DNA of 64,000 nt from Marsupella aquatica (Eukaryota; Marchantiophyta), in assembly GCA_973895155.1 (NCBI GenBank), contig OZ316892.1, forward strand, positions 15,686,001-15,750,000, written 5' to 3'. The position numbers were made by a program, and so were the translations under genes. Shown in pieces: positions 45,883 through 57,482 of this stretch (within the stretch, counting starts at the first letter, position 1; each line of letters starts with the position of its first letter). The notes under the pieces were generated by a model. The model was not told the origin of the DNA, did no database searches, and saw only the letters and a program-made list of their open reading frames with translations.

Positions 45883-46577
45883 GGAAACTTAAACAAACGA
45901 CTCTAAATGATTGAGACTGAACGGAAGTTTCTCGTATAAAAATGGACGCGGGAGCGCAAAAAATGTTTTTGAGAACAAAGAACTTCAAATGGTGAGAGGC
46001 AGACTCGTCGGCCAGGTTTTGAGGACAGAGGTGAGAACGTTTGGATTTCCATGGACATCTCAGATGTAATGGTTTTTGATCGTGCAATTGACGTCCGAGA
46101 TGCGTCAATTGTGGAAACTTTAATGCCCACGTGCGTACTTGGACCGATTCACGGATTTCCTGTCTGTTGTTAGAGGTAGAACATACGAGCTTTGATGATA
46201 GCGCCGAGCGCTATTATTATGATCTGAGTTTTCCTGTCCTCCTCGCCATGCGGTACTATATTCGGTCGAGAGTCATGCTTCCATTGTAAAGTTGTTCCCC
46301 GTTCACAAAAGTAGCGCCCGACGCTATTAAACTCCCGACAATTAAGCTGGTTCAATACAGCCGTTGAATAACGACAAAATTCAATTGATTTACATTGTCC
46401 AAACCATTAACGTAACTTTCTTTGTAATTATTCAACGTTCGTTTATACTGTCGTTATTAACCTCGTACATCAAACAATCCTTAAACCGATTGGGGAAGTG
46501 AGACATTGATTATTATCTTCCGCTGAAATGGGACGATCGATCGTAGTGAGACGCAAGGACATGCGGGATGTTGTCAC
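45883..46577. other. MULE-B intergenic DNA up to X4
   Basis: Non-coding, with B-type palindromes at 46199 and 46312. It ends in GTCAC (46573-46577), the target duplication of X4. Confidence 0.5.
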
Positions 46578-49500
46578 TGTGGTGCGTCCCATGGCTCCCT
46601 AAACCCAAGAAACCCCCCAGCTCAAGCCGATTCCCGCAGGTTTCGCGCTCGGCGAGGCCGTTTCCGCGGCTTAGCGGCATGGGACGCTGCTAACCTTCTA
46701 CTACTACTATTAACATTTTACACACATATACTGGACAGATCCTTCATCGGGTCATGAGATACGTAGCCGGCCTAATCTAGGCCTTCCCCTGTCTTCCCCT
46801 CCGTCTTGTTAGGTATGTTTGGATTCCGCCGCCGGAATGATCCCCAATAGGCTTGGTTAAGCCGCTAAGACCTCTCTCAGCTCGACACATCCAAATCTCA
46901 CTCCCCTGCTTACTTTCCTTCCTTTTGGTTGATGTGGGCACTCTTCACACAAGTTAATGCGACACACAAATAGCAAAATGACTCATTCTGACTGAGTCAT
47001 ACCATGCACTTGCCATACAAACAGTACATCTCATACACAAGTTCTGCGAACTAAGCTGTGAGGCCAACTCTATTCAGCTCTTAGGCATGAGGAAACATGA
47101 ATATACACAAGGATCACTGTATGACTAACCGAGAGCTTCTCGTACTACTTGATCCCAGCCCGGCTGGTGCAAACTAAAAACTTGCTAAAGAAGAGGCCCT
47201 GAGCTCCCCGCTGCCCAGGTACTTATCCTGGTAGTGGATCCGCCATTCTTTGCATCGTAAGCCTAATCTACTTAACAGTAATCTACTTTCCGGAATCTAC
47301 CTATGTACAGCAAGGCAGGAGCACAAGTGTTGCTCCTACCAGTGGGACCGCAATCCCACTAAGCTAAGTGTCAGGGCCGCTCCTGGTCCTGATCCTAATC
47401 CTAAACTTGGAGATCAGCGCGCGCCCTGCCCACTCACGCCTCCTCCCTCCACGTCCGCCCTCCCTAAAAGGAACGGCGCCCTTGCACCGTCACGACACCG
47501 GTGGTGGATCCTTAATGGACGCCCCCAACGCTTCCTCCTCAGCCACTGCCGTAGGCTCATTCTCTGACAGATTACCTGCCCTTGACTGAGTCAACTCTCC
47601 ATCGGCCTGACTGGGTCCACCATCGGCGTCGGCATCGGCTCGGGAATCGGTTACGGCCTCAGCCTCGGCTACGGTCTCCCCGGCCTGCTCAAGAGGCGGA
47701 TCTGGAATACCGGCCTCATTACTGAGTAGTTCGGCTTGGGCCGCACCACCCCCACCTGTGATGATAGCGGGATCTATTGCCGTATTCATGCCGGAGGATG
47801 GTGCTGGTTCTACCTCCTTGGTCACCACGGCTTGTGGAGTCGGATTACTCCTTGACCCTGAAGGTTTCCGCTTTTTCTTCTTTTCTGGTTCGGCAGCTGG
47901 TCCCTTCCCCTTCCCACTTACTTCCGGCACTGGTGCAGTTGGCGCGGCTTTTTCGGCCAGTACCACTCCTGGTAACTTGGTTGCCCCAATTGGAGTTGGG
48001 CCTGATGAAGACAAGCACTTAAATACTGCGGCTTGTTTCTTCAGCCGCTCCGTTTGGTTGTCGGCCCGCCGCTGGAGGTTCTCCATCTTCCTCGTGATTT
48101 CCTCCAACTCCTCCTGGGTCTCATCCAGGTCCTTGTGTGCCTCCTCTAGTTCCTTCTGGGCTTCCTCCCGTTCTTGTTTCAAGGTAGTCCTCTCCTCCTG
48201 GGTTGCTCTTAGCTCCTTGTCGAGCTCTGCAATGATGACAGACTCCATCTAGTTCATCTTGGCGTAAGTCTGTTCGAGCATCTCGTCCTTCTCCCTTAGG
48301 TCGGCCTTGAAGCTGGCCGTCAGGGACGCAAGCTCCTGCTGCAGCGCCATAATCCCTTGATAGGATTTTCCTAACTCGGCCTCCTTCTGCTCAAGGGCTC
48401 CGCGGATTTTCTCGAGCTCCCCCTTCAACGCCCATTCCTTTCTTTGGGTCTCCGCCATGGCCCGGCTGTTGGCTGTTATGTGGGCCTCCTCTGTATTCTT
48501 CAGCTCTTGCTTCCACTTCTCCCTCTCTTTGATCGTGTCGGCCAACTCTCCCTGCGTCTGAGTCAGTTTATCCTTGATATTCTGATTATCAGCCTGCGCG
48601 GTGTCCAACTGCCCCAGCATGATGTTCAGCTCATGTCGTTTAATCCGCAGTTCATCTTGGGCTTTCTTGGCCGCCCTTAGATCTTCAATCTCGGCTTCCA
48701 TCCTCCTAAGCCGCCGAATGACCTCGTCCTTCTTGCTTCTCTCTAAAGCCACCGCTTCTTCTAATTGGTGCTTCTCCAACTGCTCCCTATGGAAAAAGGG
48801 TCCTACCTCCAACTCCTCTCCAAAGATGCCGAGCGCAAGTTCCCCACACATCTCACCATACTCCATGGCTCTATTCTTAGCGTAGGTGGAGTAAGTAGAA
48901 GTGATCGGCATCGCCCATCGCGGCCTCTGCTCCCAAGCCGTCTTGCGGATCTCTTCAATCGTGGCTAGAGGTTTGCTTCCTTTTTTGGCTAGCCGCCTGA
49001 TGTCCTTCGGCCAATCTCCTCCTGGTAAATCCTTTTCCCTAGCAAGGGCTGCCTCCTCTTCCTGCTTGATTCGCTCCTGAAATTCCTGCACCGTCTGTTT
49101 TATGCCGTCGAAGCTCGGGGGAGCAACATCTGGTGGGGGAGACTCAGGGCTACTCTACTGGTTGGGGTCCCCTCGCACTACCCTTGGAAGTGTGGGGACA
49201 AACCGGCCACAGGTCCTTACTCCTGGGACGTGATGGTCCGACCCATAGCCGGAATTATCATGGCTGCAGTCCTCCACTGCCTCCTCTACTTCTTGGCCGT
49301 CCGGCTTCTCCCTCTCCTCTTCGTCGGTAGGAGCTTCAGGCAATTCTGCCTCAGATTCGGAGCTTGAGATTCCCACATACATTCGAACACCTAGCTTGGA
49401 TTCAGGCCTGATTCTCTCCTTGTCTCCAGCAAAGGGGTTTTCTCTTGTGAGCCGGTGTAGGCCTACCTCTGTAGTAGTGTCCTGCATTGTTGCTGTTGCC

Positions 49501-51238
49501 GTTGTTGTTGCCGATGCCGATTTCTTTTCTTTCTCCAGTAGTTTCAGCAGACACTGCATGCCTGGTTGCTGCATCGGCAAGTCCTCCTTCCTGGGCCTAA
49601 ACACCTGCTCGATCGTAGGGCTAACAGGTGGTTGAGGCTTCTCAGCCAACGGCCTCGGCGTTGGAGCTTCCTTGGGTGCCCTTACCTGTAGGGGAAGTAC
49701 CGGGGCAAAAGTCTGACCTCTGGCATACCGGCACAACAGCGGCATGTGATAGCCAAGCCGCGACACGCTCCCCATGCCGATTACCTGCTGCTCCTCCTTT
49801 AAGATCTTCTTCAATTGGTTGAGAAGGTACCCGTTGTAGTCCCGGCTTGGGTCTGGCCTTTCTGCCAGATAGACCTGTGCCTTGCCGATCTCTGCCCTTG
49901 GCAAGTTACAATGCATGGTCACCCGCAAGAAGTCGATCATCTCTCCTATGTGCGGGTTGGTGCAGGTGTTCCGGAAGAAGCCATTCTTCGTTGATGGCCC
50001 GGGGAACGACCGGAACTCCTTGTCAGGCAAAGTCTTCCTGGTATCAACTTTGGTCTTATTGCCTATCGGCAAGCCAAACACTTTGGCAATTACCTTGGGA
50101 GTAAGATAGAAATCCTTCCCATATATCCTCGTGCAATTGGTCTCGGGTTCCCATGACCCCACGAATTCTAATAGGTCTGACTCCGGTACCTCCGGCTTCA
50201 GCCATGGTAATCTTACAAAGGCCTCTAAGCCGGATCCGGCCATGAAGCCTTGGTACTTCTTGGTCTGCATGGCCGTGAAGCATGCATCCTCCTCCCGTGC
50301 AAAATGTAGTTGCACCTCCACCGGTAGGGTTGCCGCCCAGCCCTTCCAGGTGTCATCCCTGGTTGGAATGGCCTTGATGGGATTGACCTCCTCCTCTTCG
50401 GCTTCTCCCTGCCTCCTGCTCTGCTGCTCGGTTGGCTTCTTTGGTGCCGCCGACCTCGTTCTTTTTGCCGGGGTGGCTTCATCGTTGACGGCTCCCTTCC
50501 TCTTCATCTCTACTGCCGTGGAGGTTTCTCCTAGCACCGTTGCCTGGGTCCACCTTTCCGTGCTACCCTTTAATTCCCAGTGTATGTCGTTGCAGTTCTT
50601 GATGGCCTCTCGGATGCCGACGACACTGTCTTTGCAAAATAGAAGATCGTCGAGTTGATTGGAAGTAGGCGTCCACAGGAACTCGTCCTTGATGAGTTCG
50701 CCTCCTAAGAAATCCGTCTTCTGCAGCTCCCACAATCGAGCGAGCTCCTGCCGTTCTCGAGCTGCCCTTTCTGATTCCTCGTCCTCGTAAGTCTTGATGT
50801 ACTCAGTTGCCCATTCGAATAGGCATCCCCAGAAATGTGTCGCTTGATTGACGTTGCTCATACCCTCCTTAGGTCGATCGTCGGTATCTACTCTCTCCCC
50901 GAGTGCTTTGCTTAAGCAGCTGACAGTAGTTGGCCTCCCGTAGTCGTCTGCCTAGTTCGTGCTCGCAAATGAGCCACCATCTCCTGCAAGCGCTCCTTAC
51001 CCCTCTCCTCTGCCGGTCCTTCTTCCCGTTGATCCTTCCTAGCCGCCGACGCTTAACGTGCCCTAACCCTAATCGAGTTTTCACCCTCAGCGTCCTTACC
51101 TCCGGCCTCGGCCCGGGTTCCATGGTTGCCCCTAATGGTTTATATTTTCCTTGTTTTGTCCCTATACTAAGGTGTTCCTAGGGTGCCTTCCTGCTTTACC
51201 CACTTAACTGGCCGAGTGATTCCTGTCTAGGCATCACA
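46578..51238 (-). mobile_element. X4: solo gypsy LTR, minus strand, inside MULE-B
   Basis: Plus-strand ends TGTGGTGCGTC..GGCATCACA are the reverse complement of X1-X3. Target duplication GTCAC at 46573-46577 and 51239-51243. 4661 bp, the long version like X3. Confidence 0.87.
47490..51123 (-). pseudogene. LTR ORF of X4, broken
   Basis: Same protein as the X3 ORF, including the full coiled coil. An extra A near 50908 shifts the frame after CQLLKQ, and in-frame stops at about 49153 (after GDPNQ) and 48247 (before MESVIIAELD) interrupt the rest. The transposon-protein-like domain (50861-49155) and the C-terminal coiled coil are otherwise well conserved with X3. Confidence 0.85.
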
Positions 51239-51280
51239 GTCACGGTTATCGTATCCCCTGAATCTCAGTCAAGGAGAGTT

Positions 51281-54200
51281 TTGGATGAATACTTGGGGTT
51301 GAGATTTGATGTTTCCAAAGAGTGTATTCTCTCTGTGTCCCTCCTCCCTAAGGATTCAAAGGCAAATACCATCTTCTATGATGTCGTCGATGGACTCAGT
51401 GGACGATGTATCCAGAGAAAGTATACGAGGTCTTTGTTTTGGAAGATTCTGAAGCATCGGAAGATCTATGTCCTATTACCGGTGGTGTTGATGTTGTCAA
51501 TCTGTCTGACACTTTGGAAGACGACGGGAAGAATTCGCCCCTTTCCTTTGATGTCCCGAAAAGGATCTCAATGGATCCCTTGGTGGTGAAGATGGAGGTT
51601 CAAGATGTCCCAATTGTATATCGACAAAGTGCGATGGATACTATCCTAAAATCGAAGGGACATAGCGAGTTATCTCGTTTCATCAGGGAGAAGGATTTCA
51701 CGCATCAGATAGTTCCTAGCCTCCCGATGACATACAATGGGAATGTTGTGTTTGAGTTGCCTCCAGTCGATTGCGTGAATTCGAAAGGGGAACGACTGAA
51801 GGACATGGACCGCGGGAAGGATTGCTATTACTGGACGCGCATTGTCAAGACATCTTTGAATGTTTTACCAAAGAAGATGTGGGATTTTGGAAAGGTTCAG
51901 TGTACCGGTTCTCTTGAATGTCGGAACAATTCTTGCCAATTCTGGAGAGACAAAAAGACTAGGAACAACCAAGTCTGGGCGAGATCACCAAAACTCTCAG
52001 GAACCTTTCGAGTTGGAGAACTCATACCTCAAGGTGGTATTGTCTGTCACCACTGCTCTGAACCTCCGATGTGTACAAGATCGTGTCCGGCCATGATGTT
52101 CTATATGTATCCTTCGGCCAAAGTGGATTCAACTCATTTGGCGTATATGTCCCGGCTGGCTGTGCACATGGGATTTCACAACCATCCCAATCGTTGAGGG
52201 TGGTCAAGAGAGGCTGAAAAGCTTGCTAAGACTCACCTTGCAAAGGAGTTCTAGGCTAATCCACAAGCTACGCCCGCTGGGATAAAGAATGCGGCTACAG
52301 ACTCTCTAACCAATGCCCTCTGTGAGGAATCCGTGGAGGAAATGTCTTCGGAAGAGGAGAAGGAGATCTGGGAGTCCCTCATGGTTGTTGCTACCCCACA
52401 AAAGTTTGCTTCTGTTCTGCGAAGTGTGAGACAAGATCAGAAAGGCAAAGGTGAGCTTGAATATTTGGTGCGGATGCAAAAGTGTGTGAGACTTCCCTTT
52501 CTTCATAGGTATTTGCTTCCAGGCCAAGGATGTCGAGACGAAAGTGCTCACATCTTCAAGATGATTGTGAAAGGCGAAGGATCTGGGATCGACTTTCTCC
52601 AGAAAATGCAGACCGGTGGTTCATTAGAAGGTCATGGGTGAGTTTCAACGTCATGCATAGCATTACATTGGACTGGCTAACTTTTAGTGTTCATGTATAT
52701 GATCATCACTATCGGGCGCTTTGTACAATTTTCACTTATGAATTAAAGGCTGAAGACCTTAGAGAGAGCGTGGCGATTGATGATAGAAGTTGCGAGTGAA
52801 AATGGCCTGGAGAACATTCAAATTCGAGGATTCATGGCGGACAATGCCCAGGCTGGATGGAATGTGGTGCGAAATGTTTTCTTCAATGGGGTACCTGATC
52901 CTGACCGAGAGCGATCAGATGCGTTTCATTTTTATCAGTCATTTCGTTGGCATTCATGCGAAGGTGTTCCAGAAGGAAAACCCGAAACCCTAAACCCTAA
53001 ACCCTGTAACGCAAAAACATTTTTGGACGCATATCGTATGTCAAGAGAGATCGACGATTGGTGGAGATCTGGAAATTGCCATCAGGGGAAGCTTCAAATG
53101 TTGCAAGGATGACTCTCATGGTGGGTCGTCCGTTGGAGACAATGGGGAAACTTCATTAGGCTGGTAAGGCTTTTCTTAGATTCATGATAGTCCATTACCA
53201 TTGATTTGTAATAGCGCCCGACGCTAATATGGAACAATTCCTTGTTACAGTATAGTAGCGCCAAGCGCTAGTATGAACAAGCACACTTTTGCAACTACAA
53301 ACATGGTAGTGATGCAAGAGATTTGATAGCGCCAGGCGCTACTTATATATTAGAGAGTCCATATTGCATAAATACAAACTACACTTGTCGCAAATTACTG
53401 TAGTTACTAAATTTCGTTTCCGATGACAGAGCAAGAGTGCTGAGGAGGCAGGTATGATTCCGAATTGTACTGGTTTGGAATCGGTCCATGCAGGCATGAA
53501 GGCGTGGCAAATGAAGAAGCGGGTTGGTCTCATGGAGGGGTGCAAAACTGACCAAAACCGAGTCGTATGTTAGATAGCAGCATATACTACATACGGTCAA
53601 GGATTACATCGGGGAAGTGGACCCACTATCTTTGAGTTGGCTTTCAGATCTGCCGACATGACAGGGTCTCCACGTCTATTTGAAGAAGCGACCAATCTCC
53701 TTCTTTCCAACGCAGCTGAATTTGATTTGGAAAGAACTGTTCCATTGAATGGAGACGTGATAACTCGATCGGTGAAGCGAAAAGGTAATGCAAGTGGGAA
53801 TGTCTCGGCACAAGACTCTCACAGGCATGATACTATCCTTGTGACTTCACCAAATACAAGGGGTTTGAAGAGAAGAAACCTCCATTCCACAGACTTCGAG
53901 AAGATGTCTTCCACACCTTCTGCTGGTGGAAGTGGCGTTGTTAATTTGTCTCAAAGTGAGAGTGAAGATTCTGAGGAGGTCATCGTCCTTGAGACACCCT
54001 CACGTTAGACGACAAGATCTTCTGTTCCTCCCATAGGACATCAAGCTGAGGCCGCACCTGAGGAATCTCTTCTCCCAATGGAAACTGACATAGCTCCAAG
54101 TCTCTGGCAGCTCCGACAAACTGCAAAAAGTGGTGCTGGTCCAGCTTGTAATGGGACCCTCGGTTGGAGAGGAAGCCGCAATGAATGTCAAAATTGAGTA

Positions 54201-54929
54201 AAGAAGGTTGGGTTTCCAAATCCAGAAGGAGTTGTCGCAATATCTGTAAGAGGATGTAGACTTTTTAGAGGAGAACCTCATCCGGACCAGATATGGTTTT
54301 GCCCAAACAACAAATGTCACAAAAGTCGGCCAAGAAGAGGTGTTTCAAACATTCCCAATATACCATCCGTTCTTCCCATTGCGAGAGGGACCAATCTCCA
54401 GGAGGGCGAGATCCAATTCTTGAGAGAACAAGGTCTACTTGGTACAGGAGAGGTAAGGGAAGGTCAGGAGCCATCCCCGTATGAGTTACGCATCGATGTG
54501 AATTTGTTCCAAGAGAGGATCAATTTAGCGGACCCAATTTTCAAATGTGGCTCCAGGAATGGAAGGAAGTGCTTGCAGAGAGTGAATCTAACTCAAACAC
54601 ATTACAAGAAGATTGAAGCATCCAAAACAGAAGTAATGAGGCTCGTATGCGAGAGAGATGTCATGAGTGGGAATGCGTGGGGCAAGTAGTATTGTATCAG
54701 AACACATGAACATGAGAGGAATGCTGCCTCTTATTGGGTGCAAATTTGTTGTTTCCCTTGCTGTTCATGTGAGGATTTCTATCGGAGGCACATTTATAGG
54801 AAACCTTACATGCCTTGCAAACATCTATATTGGGTATTCAGGACTATGTTAAAGTTGAGTCTTCACGATTCGACACTATCTAGTCAACCAGTTCTGACAT
54901 TGGGCGAAGTCCGTTACCTGCTTGATTGA
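51281..54929 (+). pseudogene. MULE-B transposase
   Basis: Full-length but broken copy. Order: N-terminal region; Cys/His cluster (QCTGSLECRNNSC, VCHHCSEPPMC, GFHNHP) at about 51890-52195; catalytic region with LPFLHRYLLPGQG, SWVSFNVMH, GFMADNAQAGWN and ERSDAFHFYQS (52490-52950); intron 53164-53429; then GPTIFELA, VVNLSQSES, WFCPNNKC and a C-terminal SWIM motif CSC..PCKHLYWVF with LTLGEVRYLLD. These are the usual MULE modules. Lesions relative to MULE-A: stops near 52197, 52254, 53573, 54006, 54201 and 54689; 1-bp loss near 52630; a short deletion near 52755; and a telomere-repeat replacement at 52985. The intron holds three B-type palindromes. Confidence 0.78.
52985..53005 (+). repeat. Interstitial telomeric repeat, three AAACCCT units
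   Basis: Three perfect plant-type telomere heptamers lie inside the transposase coding region, at a place where MULE-A has ordinary coding sequence (about 5830-5870) that is missing here. This is consistent with filler added at a repaired double-strand break. Confidence 0.8.
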
Positions 54930-55354
54930 CAAAATGGAACGGACACGTAGTCAATTCGGTGCCGTTCAACAGCTTTAAGTGGCATTTGTCTTTTCTAACG
55001 AGCAGAAGATGTACCCGTTTCTTATCTAGAAAAATGTGTGGTCTGTTGCTAGCACTTGGTGCTAGCCAAAATTTGAAACAGATAGCAAATATATTGACTG
55101 TTAAATAAAGCGTGTCTTCTTATAATGACCTTTATATTGCCCGTTTATTATCATTGAATGGTGGGCCCCATTATGTTAGCATTTCAGAGAGCGCTTATAT
55201 GGTTGTTATTTTTTAACATTGAGCCATTTTTTTGAACTTTGAATAACCTATAAAACTTGTACAAGTAAATAGTTTCTCGTATGAGTAAACAGATTTTCTG
55301 CTATGAGTAATTGAAAGCCTCATATGAGTAAATTTTTGCTCGTAACAGCAAATC
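54930..55354. other. Right subterminal region of MULE-B
   Basis: AT-rich non-coding DNA with a weak B-type palindrome (55050) and three ATGAGTA words just inside the right terminal repeat. Confidence 0.5.
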
Positions 55355-55387
55355 TATTTACTATTTGCTGTCACGGTGGTTATACCC
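55355..55387 (-). repeat. Right terminal inverted repeat of MULE-B
   Basis: Partner of 39622-39654. Just inside it, ATGAGTA recurs three times (55281, 55303, 55324) as a subterminal repeat. Confidence 0.82.
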
Positions 55388-55395
55388 ATCACATG

Positions 55396-57452
55396 TACAT
55401 ATGGGAAACGATGCTTTTGCTTGGAATCAGTAGTCAGTTCAACTGGTGCAAGCTTTATTAAGTGAAGCTACTTCACGGGTGCATCTGAATGGCCTGCTGT
55501 CAGGGGACATTGGTCTGCGGCGTGGAGTGAGTCAAGGCTGTCCCTTGTCATCGTTACTTTGTGTAATTTCTACCCAACCACTCATGGATTATATGGATGC
55601 AGAGCTGGCAGGAGGAAACTACTAGGGATACAAATTTCTGAGCAACTTATAGTGTGCTATCGGTTGTTTGCTGATGACCTTGGAATGTTTATCCCTGCCA
55701 CTGAGAGAGGCTTCCAACTGGTGACGGAAGTACTGCAGTGCTACAAAACAGCCACGGGGGCTTGGTTGAATTTGCAAAAATCTGTGGTGATTCCTGTGGG
55801 GATGGAGAACACCCCGACATGGCTTAGAGAGACTGGCTGTATTATCAGTGCTCCGGGAGAGTTACAGAAATACCTTGGGGCCCCACTTGGTGTGGACTTG
55901 AAGACAGAGCAGTTGCATCGATTTTGCCTGGACAAGATTGGTATCAGGCATTCTTCATGGGCCAACAAGCTACTGTCATTCACTGGGAGATCCCTTTTAA
56001 TTCGCCATATTCTCCAGGCTATACCTATTTATCATACTATGTTTCTAAAGGCATCGGCGGGTCTGGCACGGAAATTAACTGCACTATGTTGTGACTTTCT
56101 TTGGGGATCCGGAAGGAGGCAGAAAGATCCCTTTGGTTTCATGGGCACGGATGTCGCGGCCGCAAATGGAGGGCGGCCTGGGGTTTAAGGAATTCAGGAG
56201 CCACTCTGATGCCTTACTCTCTAAGTGGTTCACACGGGCGCTGGACTGTCCGACATCTGAGTGGGCTCTCATGTTTGAAGCTAACCTAAACCTGATTAGT
56301 TGGGAGAACTATAAGGTGATACGCAGGAACTTGTACACTTTCAGGGATAAACTGCTGCTGTGCAGCCCTAGGTCTTTTCACGGTTTATCCTATACGGGCG
56401 GGCTATGGAGGGCATGGACTGAACTCCGCTCACATCTCATTTTTGTACCCTTGGAAGTGATTCCTGGTAGATGGAGTATAGGGGACACTTTGCGCTACTT
56501 GAAAGGATTTCAAGCTTGGTCACATGAGGATTTTGCAGTGGTAACTGAGAGCTTTGGCAAGTTGGGGATTAAATGTATTCAGAATATGTGGAGAGAAGAG
56601 CTGGGTGGTTGGATAGACTTATCAGAACAGTGGGATCATATCAGGGGACTCTTAGCGGTCCAGCAGATGAAGTGCAGGGATTTTGGTGAGAGGATCATGG
56701 AAATCGGGTCTTGCCAGGTTGACTATGTTCTTGGACCAGTCTGTTGGAGGTGGGCTGATAAGCCTAGGATGCTAAAAGAATTCAAACTCACTAATGTACA
56801 AGCATACCAATTTCTACATCCAAATGCTACGGATTATGAGAGCCTGAACCGTACCAGGGGTACGAACAAGTCGGAGGCAGAATGGAGAGAAGGTTGGGCA
56901 GGAATATGGAGATCGGATTTGTCAACACGCGCCAAGACCTTAATGTGGCGGGTGTTGGCTTCAGGACTTTTTACAGGAGTGAGAGCTGCTTGCATTGGCA
57001 AGGGTTCGGGGCAATGCAAGCTTTGTCCTAGAGATTGTGAATCACTTAAGCATTTATTTATGCTCTGTGAACATGCAAGGAAGTGCTAGCTGGTGTGCGC
57101 AGATAGTTTTGGGGGTTTGTTGGCTAACTTCCCTGTTGGATTGGTCGGGCTGCTGGATTCTGCGATGGGGAGAGAACCCATGAAAATAGTGAAAATGTTT
57201 GTGCTTTATCAGATGCTATGGATGTTGTGGACTGGTAGGAATGAGCATATGTTTCAAGTAGCGGGTACGCATAGATTTGACTTTAGGTTTTTGCTTTCGA
57301 AGGCCTCGGACCATGTTGCTGCAGTTGGACAGGGTCTGCCCCAAAACAGAACACACAGTAGATTACTTTGTGCACGCGAACAGCTTAACGTAGAGAGAGT
57401 GGTATGGCTCAGCCGATGTGATGGGTGGGTGACATCGGTCACCCGGTATTGA
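55396..57452 (+). pseudogene. LINE ORF2 3' part: reverse transcriptase catalytic region and zf-RVT tail
   Basis: Resumes the reverse transcriptase interrupted at 39584: MYIWETMLL, VHLNGLLSGDIGLRRGVSQG, CPLSSLL, and the catalytic LFADDLGMFIP (about 55662). The thumb region and then the zf-RVT pattern follow (WRVLASGLFTGVR..CKLCPRDCESLKHLFMLCEHA, 56940-57085). 57093-57452 continues the C-terminal tail in another frame. Several frameshifts and stops (about 55440, 55610, 56090, 57087) make it inactive. No poly(A) tail is visible after 57452. Confidence 0.85.
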
Positions 57453-57482
57453 CATTGGAGTGGATGGACTGTTTGACCATAC
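55396..57482 (+). mobile_element. L1-type LINE, 3' part
   Basis: Right-hand part of the LINE that starts near 35.1 kb. Its 3' end is uncertain and may be cut by the CACTA-like element that may begin at 57483. Confidence 0.7.

Larger units (their letters stand above)
39769..55064. repeat. B-type interspersed 15-bp palindromes of MULE-B (17 sites)
   Basis: Starts of the 15-bp sites: 39769, 39865, 40105, 41263, 41326, 42111, 44738, 44797, 44913, 45048, 46199, 46312, 53212, 53256, 53327; a longer variant at 43546-43563; a weaker one at 55050-55064. Typical forms are tagcgccgagcgcta, tagcgccaagcgcta and tagcgcccgacgcta, consensus TAGCGC-YNR-GCGCTA. Six lie in accessory-gene or transposase introns (41263, 41326, 42111, 53212, 53256, 53327), plus the 43546 variant; the rest are intergenic or subterminal. 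None is in an exon, in X4 or in the LINE. Confidence 0.85.
39622..55387. mobile_element. MULE-B: Mutator-like element (about 11.1 kb without X4) inside the LINE
   Basis: The ends are inverted repeats in register over 33 bp (22 matches), the best part being TGACAGCAAACAGCAAACA on the left and its counterpart TGACAGCAAATAGTAAATA on the right. Target duplication ATCACATG at 39614-39621 and 55388-55395; a ninth base may be diverged, and MULEs usually make 9 bp. CTCATAGCAG occurs subterminally at both ends (39661; reverse complement at 55298). The cargo is a minus-strand ParB/methyltransferase-like gene, a small acidic ORF and a plus-strand transposase. X4 is inserted in the intergenic region. Confidence 0.87.
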
